From the NCBI GenBank assembly GCA_019911985.1, contig JAIOJO010000262.1:1-7041 (forward strand): a stretch of DNA of 7,041 nucleotides. The letters are read 5' to 3'. The position numbers were made by a program, and so were the translations under genes. The notes beneath the pieces were generated by a model that ran no database searches, was not told where the DNA came from, and saw only the letters and a program-made list of their open reading frames with translations. The DNA comes from Sulfuricellaceae bacterium (GTDB lineage: Bacteria; Pseudomonadota; Gammaproteobacteria; Burkholderiales; UBA9220). Positions 1 through 6,587 of this stretch are shown one piece after another (the stretch's first letter is position 1; each line of letters opens with the position of its first letter).

Positions 1-202
1 GGATATAACCCATGAGAAAATTGTCGCTGGCTTCGCCGGGCTGCGTCGGCAGGGGACTAGCGATGAAGTAGCCGCTCAAAGCCAACACGGTGATGGACAG
101 CGCGTTGATCCAATGCCACAAGCGCAACGGCGCTTCGTATACGTAAACGGCTTGCACTGCCTGCATCGGCAGGGATTCCGCAACTTCTGTTCGGATAGGC
201 AT
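1..202 (-). CDS. hupC: Ni/Fe-hydrogenase b-type cytochrome subunit (N-terminal part, cut by window edge)
   Basis: This is the cytochrome b subunit (HupC/HyaC/HoxZ/CybH) that anchors the hydrogenase in the cytoplasmic membrane and passes electrons from the small subunit to the quinone pool. Only the first 67 residues are visible; the gene runs off the left edge. The family signature is clear: VYVYEAPLRLWHWINAL at about residues 19-35, a first transmembrane helix from about 29 to 48 ending in SGYFIASPLP, then GEASDNFLMGYI. The RLWHW segment with His30 is conserved in HyaC-type proteins. The ATG at 202-200 was chosen because AAAGGAG lies just upstream on the minus strand, overlapping the end of hupL. 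The spacer from the hupL stop is 12 bases, so the two genes are almost certainly co-transcribed. The family is normally about 220-240 residues, so roughly two thirds is missing here. Identification is firm; completeness cannot be judged. Confidence 0.93.
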   Translation of the reverse strand, partial: MPIRTEVAESLPMQAVQAVYVYEAPLRLWHWINALSITVLALSGYFIASPLPTQPGEASDNFLMGYI

Positions 203-214
203 GGCCGGCTCCTT

Positions 215-2005
215 TCAGCGCACTTTGACCGACAGCGTTTCTTCCCCGTCCGGCGTCATCAGATGGGTGGAACACGCCAGGCAGGGGTCGAAACTATGCA
301 GCGTGCGCAATATCTCCAGCGGCTGGTCGGCCTTGGCGAGCGGCGTATTCATCAGGGACGCCTCGAAGGCGCCGATCTGGCCCTTGGAATCGCGCGGGCT
401 GCCGTTCCAGGTGGTGGGAACCACGCACTGGTAGTTGTCGATTTTGCCGTCCTTGATGCGCACCCAGTGCCCCAGCGCGCCGCGCGGCGCCTCGGTAAAG
501 CCGACGCCCTTGGCCTCCTTGGGCCAGGTTTTGGGCTCCCATTTGTCGATATTGGCCGTGGACAGATCGCCCGCCTTGATGTTGGCCATCAGCTTGTCCT
601 GGAAGTAACGCATTTTGTGCGCCGCCCAGGAACATTCCAAACCGCGCGCGGCGGTGCGGCCCAGCGTAGAGAATAGCGCCGTGACAGGAATGTCCAGCTT
701 TTTCAGCACCATGTCCACCGGCTCCTTGAATTCCGGATTCTTCTGCACGTAGCCGATGAGATAGCGCGCCAAGGGTCCCACTTCCATCGCGTGGCCGCGC
801 CAGCGCGGCGCTTTGATCCAGGAGTATTTCGCGTCCTCGTCGATCTGCTCGATGTTGGTGCGCGTCCCTTTGGCGTTTTTGCCCAGCGTATAATCCGGCT
901 CGGTCACGCCATCCCAGGGATGCAAGCCTTTCTTCTCGTCGGCGTAGGCGTACCAGGAGTGGGTGACGAATTCCTGGATTTGCTCCGGGTCGCGCAAATC
1001 CACTTCATGTATCTTGGACAGGTCGCCGTTGATGATGGCGCCGCGCGGCAGCATCAGATTCTTCGCCGACGTGTCGTTGGCATGGTCGGGAATGTCACCG
1101 TAGGACATCATGCTCTTGCCGGACAGGCCGCCGCCGTGCAGCCAGCCCTTGTAGAAGGAGGCAATAGCCAGCAGATCGGGGATGTAAACTTGATCGACGA
1201 ACTCGATGGTGCGGTCGATGATGGAAGACACCAGGTTGAGGCGCTCCATGTTCACCGCTCCGACCGCCCCGACGCCGTCCACGTTGATGGCGCAGGGCAC
1301 GCCGCCCACCAGCCAATTGGGGTGCGGGTTCTTGCCGCCGTAGACAGTGTGAATCTTGACGATTTCCTTCTGGAAATCCAGGGCTTCGAGATAATGGGCC
1401 ACCGCCATCAGGTTGGCCTCGGGCGGCAGCAAGTAGGCCGGGTTGCCCCAGTATCCGTTCATGAACGGCCCCAATTGCCCCGATTCGACGAATTTCTTCA
1501 GGCGAGACTGGATGTCGCGGAAATAACCCGGCGACGACATCGGCCAGGAAGAGATGCTTTGCGCCAGTTCGGAAGTCGCCTTGGGATTGGCCTTCAGGGC
1601 GCTTACCACGTCCACCCAATCGAGCGCGTGCAGATGGTAGAAATGCACCAGGTGGTCGTGCGCCTGCAGCGTGAGCTGCATGATATTGCGGATCGAGTTG
1701 GCGTTTTCGGGGATCTGGATGCTCAGCGCGTCTTCCACCGCGCGCACCGAGGTGAGCGCATGGGTGCCGGTGCAGACGCCGCAGATGCGTTCGGTGAAAG
1801 CCCAGGCATCGCGCGGGTCGCGCCCCTTTAGGATGACTTCCAGTCCGCGCCACATGGTGCCGGTGGACACCGCATTGGTGATGACGTTCTTGTCGTTCAA
1901 ATTCACCTCGACGCGCATATGCCCTTCGATGCGCGTCACCGGATCGACCACTACCCGCTTGCCGCTGTTGTCCAGCTTGAAACCTTGTGTTTCGTAAACG
2001 CTCAT
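215..2005 (-). CDS. hupL: Uptake [NiFe]-hydrogenase large subunit
   Basis: This is the catalytic subunit (HupL/HyaB/HoxG) of a membrane-bound, periplasm-facing group 1 [NiFe]-hydrogenase that oxidises H2 at a Ni-Fe(CN)2CO site. The 596 residues match the usual length. The N-terminal Ni motif RICGVCTGTH is at 73-82 (Cys75, Cys78) and the C-terminal motif DPCLACSTH at 573-581 (Cys575, Cys578), giving all four Ni-binding cysteines. A further 15 residues (582-596, LMTPDGEETLSVKVR) follow the terminal His. In this family a HyaD/HupD-type protease removes this tail after nickel insertion, so the protein is made as a precursor. It has no export signal of its own; family members cross the membrane bound to the Tat-directed small subunit. 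The ATG at 2005-2003 overlaps the hupS stop (ATGA), and GGGAG lies about seven bases upstream. The accessory genes (protease, Hyp maturation proteins) are not in the window and would be expected to the left. Confidence 0.97.
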   Translation of the reverse strand: MSVYETQGFKLDNSGKRVVVDPVTRIEGHMRVEVNLNDKNVITNAVSTGTMWRGLEVILKGRDPRDAWAFTERICGVCTGTHALTSVRAVEDALSIQIPENANSIRNIMQLTLQAHDHLVHFYHLHALDWVDVVSALKANPKATSELAQSISSWPMSSPGYFRDIQSRLKKFVESGQLGPFMNGYWGNPAYLLPPEANLMAVAHYLEALDFQKEIVKIHTVYGGKNPHPNWLVGGVPCAINVDGVGAVGAVNMERLNLVSSIIDRTIEFVDQVYIPDLLAIASFYKGWLHGGGLSGKSMMSYGDIPDHANDTSAKNLMLPRGAIINGDLSKIHEVDLRDPEQIQEFVTHSWYAYADEKKGLHPWDGVTEPDYTLGKNAKGTRTNIEQIDEDAKYSWIKAPRWRGHAMEVGPLARYLIGYVQKNPEFKEPVDMVLKKLDIPVTALFSTLGRTAARGLECSWAAHKMRYFQDKLMANIKAGDLSTANIDKWEPKTWPKEAKGVGFTEAPRGALGHWVRIKDGKIDNYQCVVPTTWNGSPRDSKGQIGAFEASLMNTPLAKADQPLEILRTLHSFDPCLACSTHLMTPDGEETLSVKVR

Positions 2006-3096
2006 GCCTTTTCTCCCACAGACGTCTCATCCTTACCCTGCCGGGCGCGCTTGACCGCGCTGACCGCCGCATGGGCCGCTGCCGCCGCGCCGACGACACC
2101 CGCCGCCCCCCCGCCGATCTGGTCGGCATTAGCCTCGATACCGAACTGATGGATGTCGGTGAGCCGGCTGTAGAACGAACCCTTATCCCAGAAACCGTCC
2201 TCCGAACAGCCGATACAGCCGTGCCCGGACTGAATCGGGAACGAAACCCCGCCGTTCCAGCGCACGGTGGAACAGGCGTTGTAGGTTGTCGGTCCCTTGC
2301 ATCCGACCTTGTAGAGGCAATAACCTTTGCGCGCCGCATCGTCGTCCCAGTGCTCGACGAACTGGCCGGCGTCGAAATGGGAGCGGCGGTAGCATTTGTC
2401 GTGGATGCGCTGGCCGTAGAACATTTTCGGACGGCCCTGGCGGTCCAGTTCCGGGATGCGGTCGAAAGTCAGCATGTAAGTCACGACAGCCGTCATCACT
2501 TCCGCGATGGGCGGGCAACCGGGCACCTTGATGATGGGCTTGTCGCGTATCACCTTATGCACCGGCACAGCCTGCGTGGGATTGGGCCGCGCCGCCTGGA
2601 CGCAGCCCCAGGATGCGCAAGAACCCCAGGAAATAATCGCCTTGCAGTCCTTGGCGACGCGCTTGAGCTGCTCCACGAAGGGCTTGCCTCCGATAATGCA
2701 GCTCATGCCGTCCTGGTTGAGCGGCGGGTTGCCTTCCACCGCGAGGATGTAATTGCCTTTGTACTTGGCGCTAATCTCGTCGAGTATGGCCTCCGCCTGG
2801 TGGCCCGCCGAGGCCATCAGGGTATCGTCGTAATCCAGGGAAATCATCGACAGCACCACGTCCTTGGCCAAGGGGTGCGCTGAACGGATAAAGGATTCCG
2901 AGCAGCAGGTGCACTCCAAGCCATGCAGCCACAGCACCGGGGTACGCGGCTTGGACTCCATCGCGTAGGCGATTTTCCCGGCGAACGACGGCCCCAATCC
3001 GAGCGCGGTCGCCGTGAGGCTGCAAAACTTCAGGAAACTGCGCCGGCTGATACCCTGCCGGCGCATCACATCGTAAAACGTTTCGATTTGAGCCAT
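2002..3096 (-). CDS. hupS: Uptake [NiFe]-hydrogenase small subunit, oxygen-tolerant type
   Basis: This is the electron-transfer subunit (HupS/HyaA/HoxK), 364 residues. A Tat signal is seen: SRRSFLK at 17-23, a hydrophobic stretch, and probable cleavage after AYA45. With that cleavage, the cluster ligands fall at the same mature numbers I recall for E. coli Hyd-1. Proximal: Cys62, 64, 65, 160, 165 and 194 (mature 17, 19, 20, 115, 120, 149). Distal: His232, Cys235, 260 and 266 (187, 190, 215, 221). Medial: Cys275, 294 and 297 (230, 249, 252). The two extra proximal cysteines (Cys64 in ECTCCSES and Cys165 in CASWGC) define the [4Fe-3S] cluster of oxygen-tolerant group 1d enzymes; standard enzymes usually have Gly there. 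Residues 328-348 form an Ala/Gly/Val-rich C-terminal membrane anchor, followed by a basic stretch. The ATG at 3096-3094 follows a strong GGGGAGGT ribosome site. The gene is probably first in its operon, behind a sigma54-type promoter. Confidence 0.97.
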   Translation of the reverse strand: MAQIETFYDVMRRQGISRRSFLKFCSLTATALGLGPSFAGKIAYAMESKPRTPVLWLHGLECTCCSESFIRSAHPLAKDVVLSMISLDYDDTLMASAGHQAEAILDEISAKYKGNYILAVEGNPPLNQDGMSCIIGGKPFVEQLKRVAKDCKAIISWGSCASWGCVQAARPNPTQAVPVHKVIRDKPIIKVPGCPPIAEVMTAVVTYMLTFDRIPELDRQGRPKMFYGQRIHDKCYRRSHFDAGQFVEHWDDDAARKGYCLYKVGCKGPTTYNACSTVRWNGGVSFPIQSGHGCIGCSEDGFWDKGSFYSRLTDIHQFGIEANADQIGGGAAGVVGAAAAAHAAVSAVKRARQGKDETSVGEKA

Positions 3097-3100
3097 GGCA

Positions 3101-3108
3101 CCTCCCCT
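3101..3108 (-). promoter_or_regulatory. Ribosome binding site of hupS
   Basis: On the minus strand the sequence AGGGGAGGTGCC immediately precedes the ATG at 3096-3094. It is a strong Shine-Dalgarno match, and it decides this start over internal methionines. Confidence 0.75.
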
Positions 3109-3112
3109 TATG

Positions 3113-3139
3113 GATACTTTGTTTTAGCGTTTAAGTATC
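3113..3139. repeat. Inverted repeat around the predicted hupS transcription start
   Basis: GATACTT at 3113-3119 and AAGTATC at 3133-3139 are perfect 7-bp inverted arms separated by 13 bases. The right arm overlaps the -12 element of the predicted promoter, and the predicted transcription start (about 3126) lies between the arms. An RNA starting there would carry only one arm, so if the repeat matters it more likely acts as DNA (an operator) than as an RNA hairpin. It may also be chance in an AT-rich region. Confidence 0.3.
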
Positions 3140-3153
3140 AAGATCCGTGCCAA
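3136..3153 (-). promoter_or_regulatory. Sigma54 (-24/-12) promoter of the hupSLC operon
   Basis: On the minus strand the sequence TTGGCACGGATCTTGATA fits the RpoN consensus TTGGCACG-N4-TTGCW. The -24 element is perfect and the spacing is correct. The only deviation is A instead of C in the -12 TTGC. The predicted start is near 3126, leaving a leader of about 30 bases with a strong ribosome site. A RpoN promoter agrees with the HupT-type kinase gene just upstream, because HupT/HoxJ kinases act on HupR/HoxA regulators of the NtrC family. The promoter call is inference from sequence alone. Confidence 0.72.
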
Positions 3154-3167
3154 GCCAGTATTTTGTA

Positions 3168-3180
3168 AATTACATTGATA
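3168..3180 (-). promoter_or_regulatory. Possible IHF binding site
   Basis: On the minus strand TATCAATGTAATT resembles the IHF consensus WATCAANNNNTTR. The WATCAA half is perfect; the TTR half is imperfect. It sits at about -43 to -55 from the predicted start, between the sigma54 promoter and the upstream palindrome, in very AT-rich DNA that includes ACTTA-ATTAA-TAAGT at 3189-3203. IHF bending at this place is known for hup/hox promoters. The match is weak, so this is tentative. Confidence 0.3.
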
Positions 3181-3225
3181 TAACAAAAACTTAATTAATA
3201 AGTCGCAAATCGGACAAATCTTATT

Positions 3226-3244
3226 CCGGAAACATGTTTACCGG
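3226..3244. promoter_or_regulatory. Near-palindrome, candidate upstream activator site for hupS
   Basis: CCGGAAAC-AT-GTTTACCGG is an inverted repeat with one unpaired base; its core AAACATGTTT is a perfect 10-bp palindrome. Its centre (about 3235) is near -109 from the predicted sigma54 start, which is the usual distance for an NtrC-family enhancer site. It does not contain the TTG-N5-CAA motif described for HupR of Rhodobacter capsulatus, so assigning it to a HupR/HoxA-like protein is inference from position and symmetry. Confidence 0.4.
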
Positions 3245-3317
3245 TTTAATTGCCGAAATGAAAAATAACTATCCACCCCTTTGCCGCTTTGGATTATCTG
3301 GGTTGGATCGGCCTAAA

Positions 3318-4703
3318 TCAGGAATCGGCTTGATCCGATTCGGCCAAGGGAAGGGTCAAGGTAAAAACAGCGCCGCCGCCGGGATGGTTCGCAGCGGACA
3401 GCGTTCCGCCGTGGCGTTCGACTATGCCGTAGCTGATGGACAGGCCTAGCCCCACCCCTTTACCGACCGGCTTGGTGGTAAAAAACGGATCGAATACGCG
3501 GCTCAAATGCGAGGCATCGATACCCGGCCCATTGTCGTGAAATTCAAGCAGGCACTTCCCTGCTTTGACGCGCCCCGAAATGCTTAGCGTCGATTGCCGA
3601 AGGCCCAGGGTGGCGTCGGCTGCATTTTGCACCAGGTTGACCACCACCTGCTGCATCTGCCCCGCCGTTCCGAGCACGGGCATGGGCTGCGGCGGTAGGT
3701 CCAAGCTCACCCGCAGCGCCGACTTGGCGTCGCGGGTAGCCCAGTGCACGGCGTTTCGGGTCACGTCGGCCAGATCGAACAGCTTCGTTTCTTCCTTGTC
3801 CACCGCCGAGAAGCGCCGCAAATCCTGAACAATGTCGCGGGTGCGCTCCGCCCCTTCCACGGTGCCTTCGATAAGAGGGCCGAGATCCAGCAGCACGCGA
3901 TCGATGCGCAAGGTCTTGCGCAACTCCTCGCATTCCTCCGCGCAAGCGCCGCCGTGAATCGCGTTGATGTACGTCAGGATGCGCTCGCGATAACGCTGCA
4001 GCGCATAGACGTTGCCCAGCACGAAACTGATAGGGTTATTCAACTCGTGGGCCACGCCGGCCACCAAGCGTCCGAGGGAGGCCATTTTTTCGGAGTGGAT
4101 GAGTTGCTGCTGGGTCAGCTTGAGTTCCTCGTGGGCTTGATTCAAGGCATGGTAGGCTTTGCGCAATTCGCCGACGGGCCGGCCCACCAGCACCATACCC
4201 GCTTGCCGTCCGCGCGTATCGTAACGGGGCGTGCAGTTCAAGGCCACCGGCACAAAGCCGCCGTCTGCGGATTTGAATGAAACTTCGCAATCGTGGATCA
4301 ATTGCTCGCGCAAGCGCAGCGGAAACGACTGCGCCTGGGATTTAGAATCCTCGTCGGCGAGAAAAGCCAGAAAAGTCCGGCCCAGCACGGCTTCCTTGGC
4401 AAGGCCGAGCAGATCGAGCATAGCCCGGTTGACTTCCTCCACCATGCCGTTCCGATCGCACACAATCAGCACGTCCGACATGGCCGTCAAAATGCTCAGG
4501 ATGAACTGTTGCGCTTCCTCTAGCGCCGCATTCTTTTCCTCCAGCTCGACCTGATAACGGAGAACATTGTTATAGACCTCCTCCATCTTACGAATCACGT
4601 CGATCCAGCTCGCCTCTCCAGCTTCATCGAGCTGCTGGAGCAAAACGGGGTGTAAGTGGGGTTTTATTGCGTTTCCGATTGGATTGTCCTGCTTTTTTGT
4701 CAT
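3318..4703 (-). CDS. hupT: HupT/HoxJ-type PAS sensor histidine kinase
   Basis: This is a soluble two-component kinase of 461 residues with no membrane segment. Order: an N-terminal helical region with a likely coiled coil (about 38-68, MEEVYNNVLRYQVELEEKN), a PAS domain (about 68-178), a second helical linker, then the H-box GVAHELNNPISFV with phosphoacceptor His219. The ATPase domain follows: N-box NLVQNAADA (356-364), DNGPGI (390-395), DPFFTTKP (405-412) and GKGVGLGLS (414-422). The AHELNNPISFVLGNVYALQRY segment and the N-terminal DVIRKMEEVYNNVLRYQVELEEKNAALEE-like region are typical of HupT. In Rhodobacter capsulatus, HupT phosphorylates the NtrC-family regulator HupR. When the H2-sensing hydrogenase HupUV detects H2, HupT is restrained, and unphosphorylated HupR activates hupSL. 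Neither partner is in this window. The ATG at 4703-4701 has only a modest AGGGGC upstream. Its place directly before hupS supports a role in hydrogenase control. The kinase family is certain; the HupT assignment is strong. Confidence 0.88.
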   Translation of the reverse strand: MTKKQDNPIGNAIKPHLHPVLLQQLDEAGEASWIDVIRKMEEVYNNVLRYQVELEEKNAALEEAQQFILSILTAMSDVLIVCDRNGMVEEVNRAMLDLLGLAKEAVLGRTFLAFLADEDSKSQAQSFPLRLREQLIHDCEVSFKSADGGFVPVALNCTPRYDTRGRQAGMVLVGRPVGELRKAYHALNQAHEELKLTQQQLIHSEKMASLGRLVAGVAHELNNPISFVLGNVYALQRYRERILTYINAIHGGACAEECEELRKTLRIDRVLLDLGPLIEGTVEGAERTRDIVQDLRRFSAVDKEETKLFDLADVTRNAVHWATRDAKSALRVSLDLPPQPMPVLGTAGQMQQVVVNLVQNAADATLGLRQSTLSISGRVKAGKCLLEFHDNGPGIDASHLSRVFDPFFTTKPVGKGVGLGLSISYGIVERHGGTLSAANHPGGGAVFTLTLPLAESDQADS

Positions 4704-4750
4704 GCCCGCCCCTAGCGAAAATAAGCGCGCCGCTTGTACATCACGCGCTC

Positions 4751-4780
4751 ATGATTCCATGCGTAGCTAAAATAGTGCAA
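4751..4780 (-). promoter_or_regulatory. Weak sigma70-like promoter candidate for hupT
   Basis: On the minus strand TTGCAC (4780-4775) and AATCAT (4756-4751) are separated by 18 bases, about 47 bases before the hupT start. The -35 box is close to consensus and the -10 box has two mismatches. The kinase needs its own promoter if the palindrome after modC terminates transcription, but this match alone is weak. Confidence 0.25.
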
Positions 4781-4785
4781 GCAAA

Positions 4786-4813
4786 TCCATTATGAAACCG
4801 GTTTCATAATGGA
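4786..4813 (-). terminator. Perfect 28-bp palindrome after modC, probable terminator hairpin
   Basis: TCCATTATGAAA-CCGG-TTTCATAATGGA is fully self-complementary over 28 bases. As RNA it forms a 12-bp stem with a CCGG loop, 15 bases after the modC stop. Downstream on the minus strand comes ATTTGCTTGC, only a weak T tract, so it is not a textbook intrinsic terminator. The stem is also AT-rich. An alternative is a protein operator: the core TGAAACCGGTTTCA has the form of LacI-family sites, and it lies about 80 bases upstream of hupT. Position after an operon end favours the terminator reading. Confidence 0.5.
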
Positions 4814-4828
4814 AAAATCACGGTGCCC

Positions 4829-5905
4829 TCAGCGCAGCAGCGCCACCGCCTTGATTTGCGCCCAGACCGCCAGGCCCGGCGCAAGCTTCAGGGCGTCGAG
4901 GGAGCGGCGGGTGAGGCGGGAAAGCAAGGGTACGCCTCCGGCATCCAGCTTGACCAGCGCCTGGGAGGGATGCGCTCCGTCGCCGATCTCCAGCACTGTG
5001 GCCGGCAGGATATTCAGGATGCTGGTGTCGTGCTGCCGTTCCAAGGTCAGGCTCACGTCGCGCGCCAGGATGCGCACGCGCGCCGGGCTGCCCACCGGGT
5101 CGTTGGCGTCGCGCACCCAGATGCCGCCGCCGGGAAACTCCACCCGGCTGAGATGATAATTCGTATCGTGCTCCGCCACCAGGGTGTCGAAGACGATGCC
5201 GGCATCGTCCCCGAAAACCGGCAAGTCCACGCGCGCCAAGGTTTCCAGCAGCGGCCCGGCTGCGGCGGCCCGCCCGTTGCGGATCAACACCAGATAATCG
5301 GCCAGGCGCGCCACCTCGTCGGGGGAATGGCTGACGTAGATCAGCGGGATCGACAATTCACGGTGCAGCCGCTCCAGGTAGGGCAGTATTTCCGCCTTGC
5401 TGGACGGGTCGAGGGAAGCGAGCGGTTCGTCCATCAGCAGCAGTTTGGGGCTGGTCAGCAGCGCCCGCGCGATCGCCACGCGCTGCCGCTCGCCCCCCGA
5501 CAGCCGGGAGACCGAGCGGGTCAACAGCGGCTCGATGCCGAGCAGGCTCACCGCCTGATCCCAGTCCACTTTGCGCTGCCCCGCCGGGATGCGCCGCCAG
5601 CCGTATTCCAGGTTGCGACGGACGCTGAGATGGGCGAACAGGCTGGCCTCCTGGAATACATAGCCCAGGGGGCGCGCATGGGTGGGCAGAAAAATCCCGC
5701 GGCCGCCGTCCTGCCAGGTTTCGCCGTTGACCTGCAACAATCCGTCCGGGGCGCGCTCCAGGCCGGCCAGGCAGCGCAGCAAGGTGGTCTTGCCCGAGCC
5801 GGAGTGGCCGAACAGCGCGGTGACGCCCCGCCCCGGCACGTTCAGATCGACATCGAGTTGAAAATCCGCCAAGGGCAGGCGGAAGCGTGCGTGAATGGCG
5901 CTCAT
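4829..5905 (-). CDS. modC: Molybdate ABC transporter ATP-binding protein
   Basis: This is the ATPase that powers molybdate import with ModA and ModB, 358 residues. Walker A GHSGSGKTT is at 33-41, Q-loop Gln85 in YVFQEASLF, the signature LSGGERQ at 135-141, Walker B LLLMDEP at 155-161, and the H-loop His in YVSHSPDEV after it. The last about 65 residues, beginning near HDTSILNILPATVLEIGDG, form the Mop/TOBE domain that marks ModC among ABC ATPases and can bind oxyanion. The start is the ATG at 5905-5903, which overlaps the modB stop by four bases. The frame stays open far upstream (to 6478), but that extension lies antiparallel to no domain and simply reads through modB in another frame, so it was rejected. 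Tungstate rather than molybdate as substrate cannot be excluded from sequence. Confidence 0.95.
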   Translation of the reverse strand: MSAIHARFRLPLADFQLDVDLNVPGRGVTALFGHSGSGKTTLLRCLAGLERAPDGLLQVNGETWQDGGRGIFLPTHARPLGYVFQEASLFAHLSVRRNLEYGWRRIPAGQRKVDWDQAVSLLGIEPLLTRSVSRLSGGERQRVAIARALLTSPKLLLMDEPLASLDPSSKAEILPYLERLHRELSIPLIYVSHSPDEVARLADYLVLIRNGRAAAAGPLLETLARVDLPVFGDDAGIVFDTLVAEHDTNYHLSRVEFPGGGIWVRDANDPVGSPARVRILARDVSLTLERQHDTSILNILPATVLEIGDGAHPSQALVKLDAGGVPLLSRLTRRSLDALKLAPGLAVWAQIKAVALLR

Positions 5906-6576
5906 GAGCGGGCGTGCTTTCTGACGAGATAAAGGGCCAGCAAGACCAGGAAGGAAAACACCAACATGCCCGCCGCGAGATCGTGGGCTTGGCCGTACTC
6001 CAGGCCTTCGACGTGATCGTAGATCGCCACCGACAAGACCTTGGTCGCGCCGGGAATATTGCCGCCTATCATCAGCACCATGCCGAACTCGCCCACGGTA
6101 TGGGAAAACCCCAGCACGGCGGCGCTGAGAAAGCCCGGCCAGGCAAGCGGCACCGCCACGCTGAAGAAACAGTCGAGGGGGCCGGCGCGCAAGGTCGCGG
6201 CGGCTTCCAGCGGGCGTTCGCCTATGGCTTCGAAGGCGTTTTGCACCGGTTGCACAACGAAGGGCAGGGAATACAGGACCGACCCCACCACCAGTCCGGC
6301 AAACGTGAACGGCAAGACGCCCAAGCCCAAGACCTGGGTCAGGTGGCCGATGGGGCCGTGCGGGCCGAGAGCCACCAGCAGATAAAAACCCAGCACCGTC
6401 GGCGGCAGCACCAGCGGCAAGGCCACCAGCGCGCCGACCGGTTCTTTCAGCCAGCAGCGTGTGCGCGCCAGCCACCAAGCGATGGGCGTGCCGACCAGCA
6501 TCAGCAGCACCGTGGTAATCGACGCCAGCTTAAGCGTCAGCGCAATCGCGGAGAGGTCGCCTTCGGTCAGCATCAT
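5902..6576 (-). CDS. modB: Molybdate ABC transporter permease
   Basis: This is the inner-membrane channel subunit, 224 residues, the usual ModB size. About five hydrophobic segments are visible (roughly 10-34, 46-70, 88-110, 140-170 and 198-218). The cytoplasmic EAA loop that docks with the ATPase is at 124-143, starting EAAATLRAGPLDCFF and continuing to VPLAWPGFL. HTVGEFGMVLMIGGNIPG at 159-176 is highly characteristic of ModB. Two consecutive ATG codons (6576-6574 and 6573-6571) could start translation; no strong ribosome site precedes either, which suggests coupling to modA, whose stop is 11 bases upstream. The 3' end overlaps modC by four bases (ATGA), so modABC is one transcript. Confidence 0.96.
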   Translation of the reverse strand: MMLTEGDLSAIALTLKLASITTVLLMLVGTPIAWWLARTRCWLKEPVGALVALPLVLPPTVLGFYLLVALGPHGPIGHLTQVLGLGVLPFTFAGLVVGSVLYSLPFVVQPVQNAFEAIGERPLEAAATLRAGPLDCFFSVAVPLAWPGFLSAAVLGFSHTVGEFGMVLMIGGNIPGATKVLSVAIYDHVEGLEYGQAHDLAAGMLVFSFLVLLALYLVRKHARS

Positions 6577-6587
6577 GGCGCGCTGCG

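Noticed and set aside
791..1831. Long plus-strand open frame of 346 codons opposite hupL
   Set aside because: It lies wholly antisense to the clearly identified hupL, its product resembles no family I recognise, and long antisense frames are expected from GC-rich codon use.
1095..2339. Minus-strand open frame of 414 codons spanning the hupS-hupL junction
   Set aside because: It is an alternative frame through two firmly identified genes, Arg/Pro/Ala-rich and without domain signals.
1987..2883. Plus-strand open frame of 298 codons opposite hupS
   Set aside because: Antisense shadow of hupS; the minus-strand frame has every expected metal-ligand motif.
3302..3336. Imperfect hairpin (GGATC ... 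GATCC) around the hupT stop as a terminator
   Set aside because: The stem is short, has an internal mismatch, overlaps the end of the coding sequence and is not followed by a T tract on the minus strand.
3234..3449. Small plus-strand open frame of 71 codons in the hupT-hupS gap
   Set aside because: Half of it is antisense to the end of hupT, there is no convincing ribosome site, and the start lies inside the palindrome at 3226-3244.
4823..5932. Plus-strand open frame of 369 codons opposite modC
   Set aside because: Antisense shadow of modC with low-complexity Gln/Arg/Ala composition and no recognisable domain.
5906..6478. Possible N-terminal extension of modC, giving a 549-residue protein
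   Set aside because: The extension is only modB read in another frame; the ATG at 5905-5903 gives a normal ModC length and overlaps the modB stop as ATGA.
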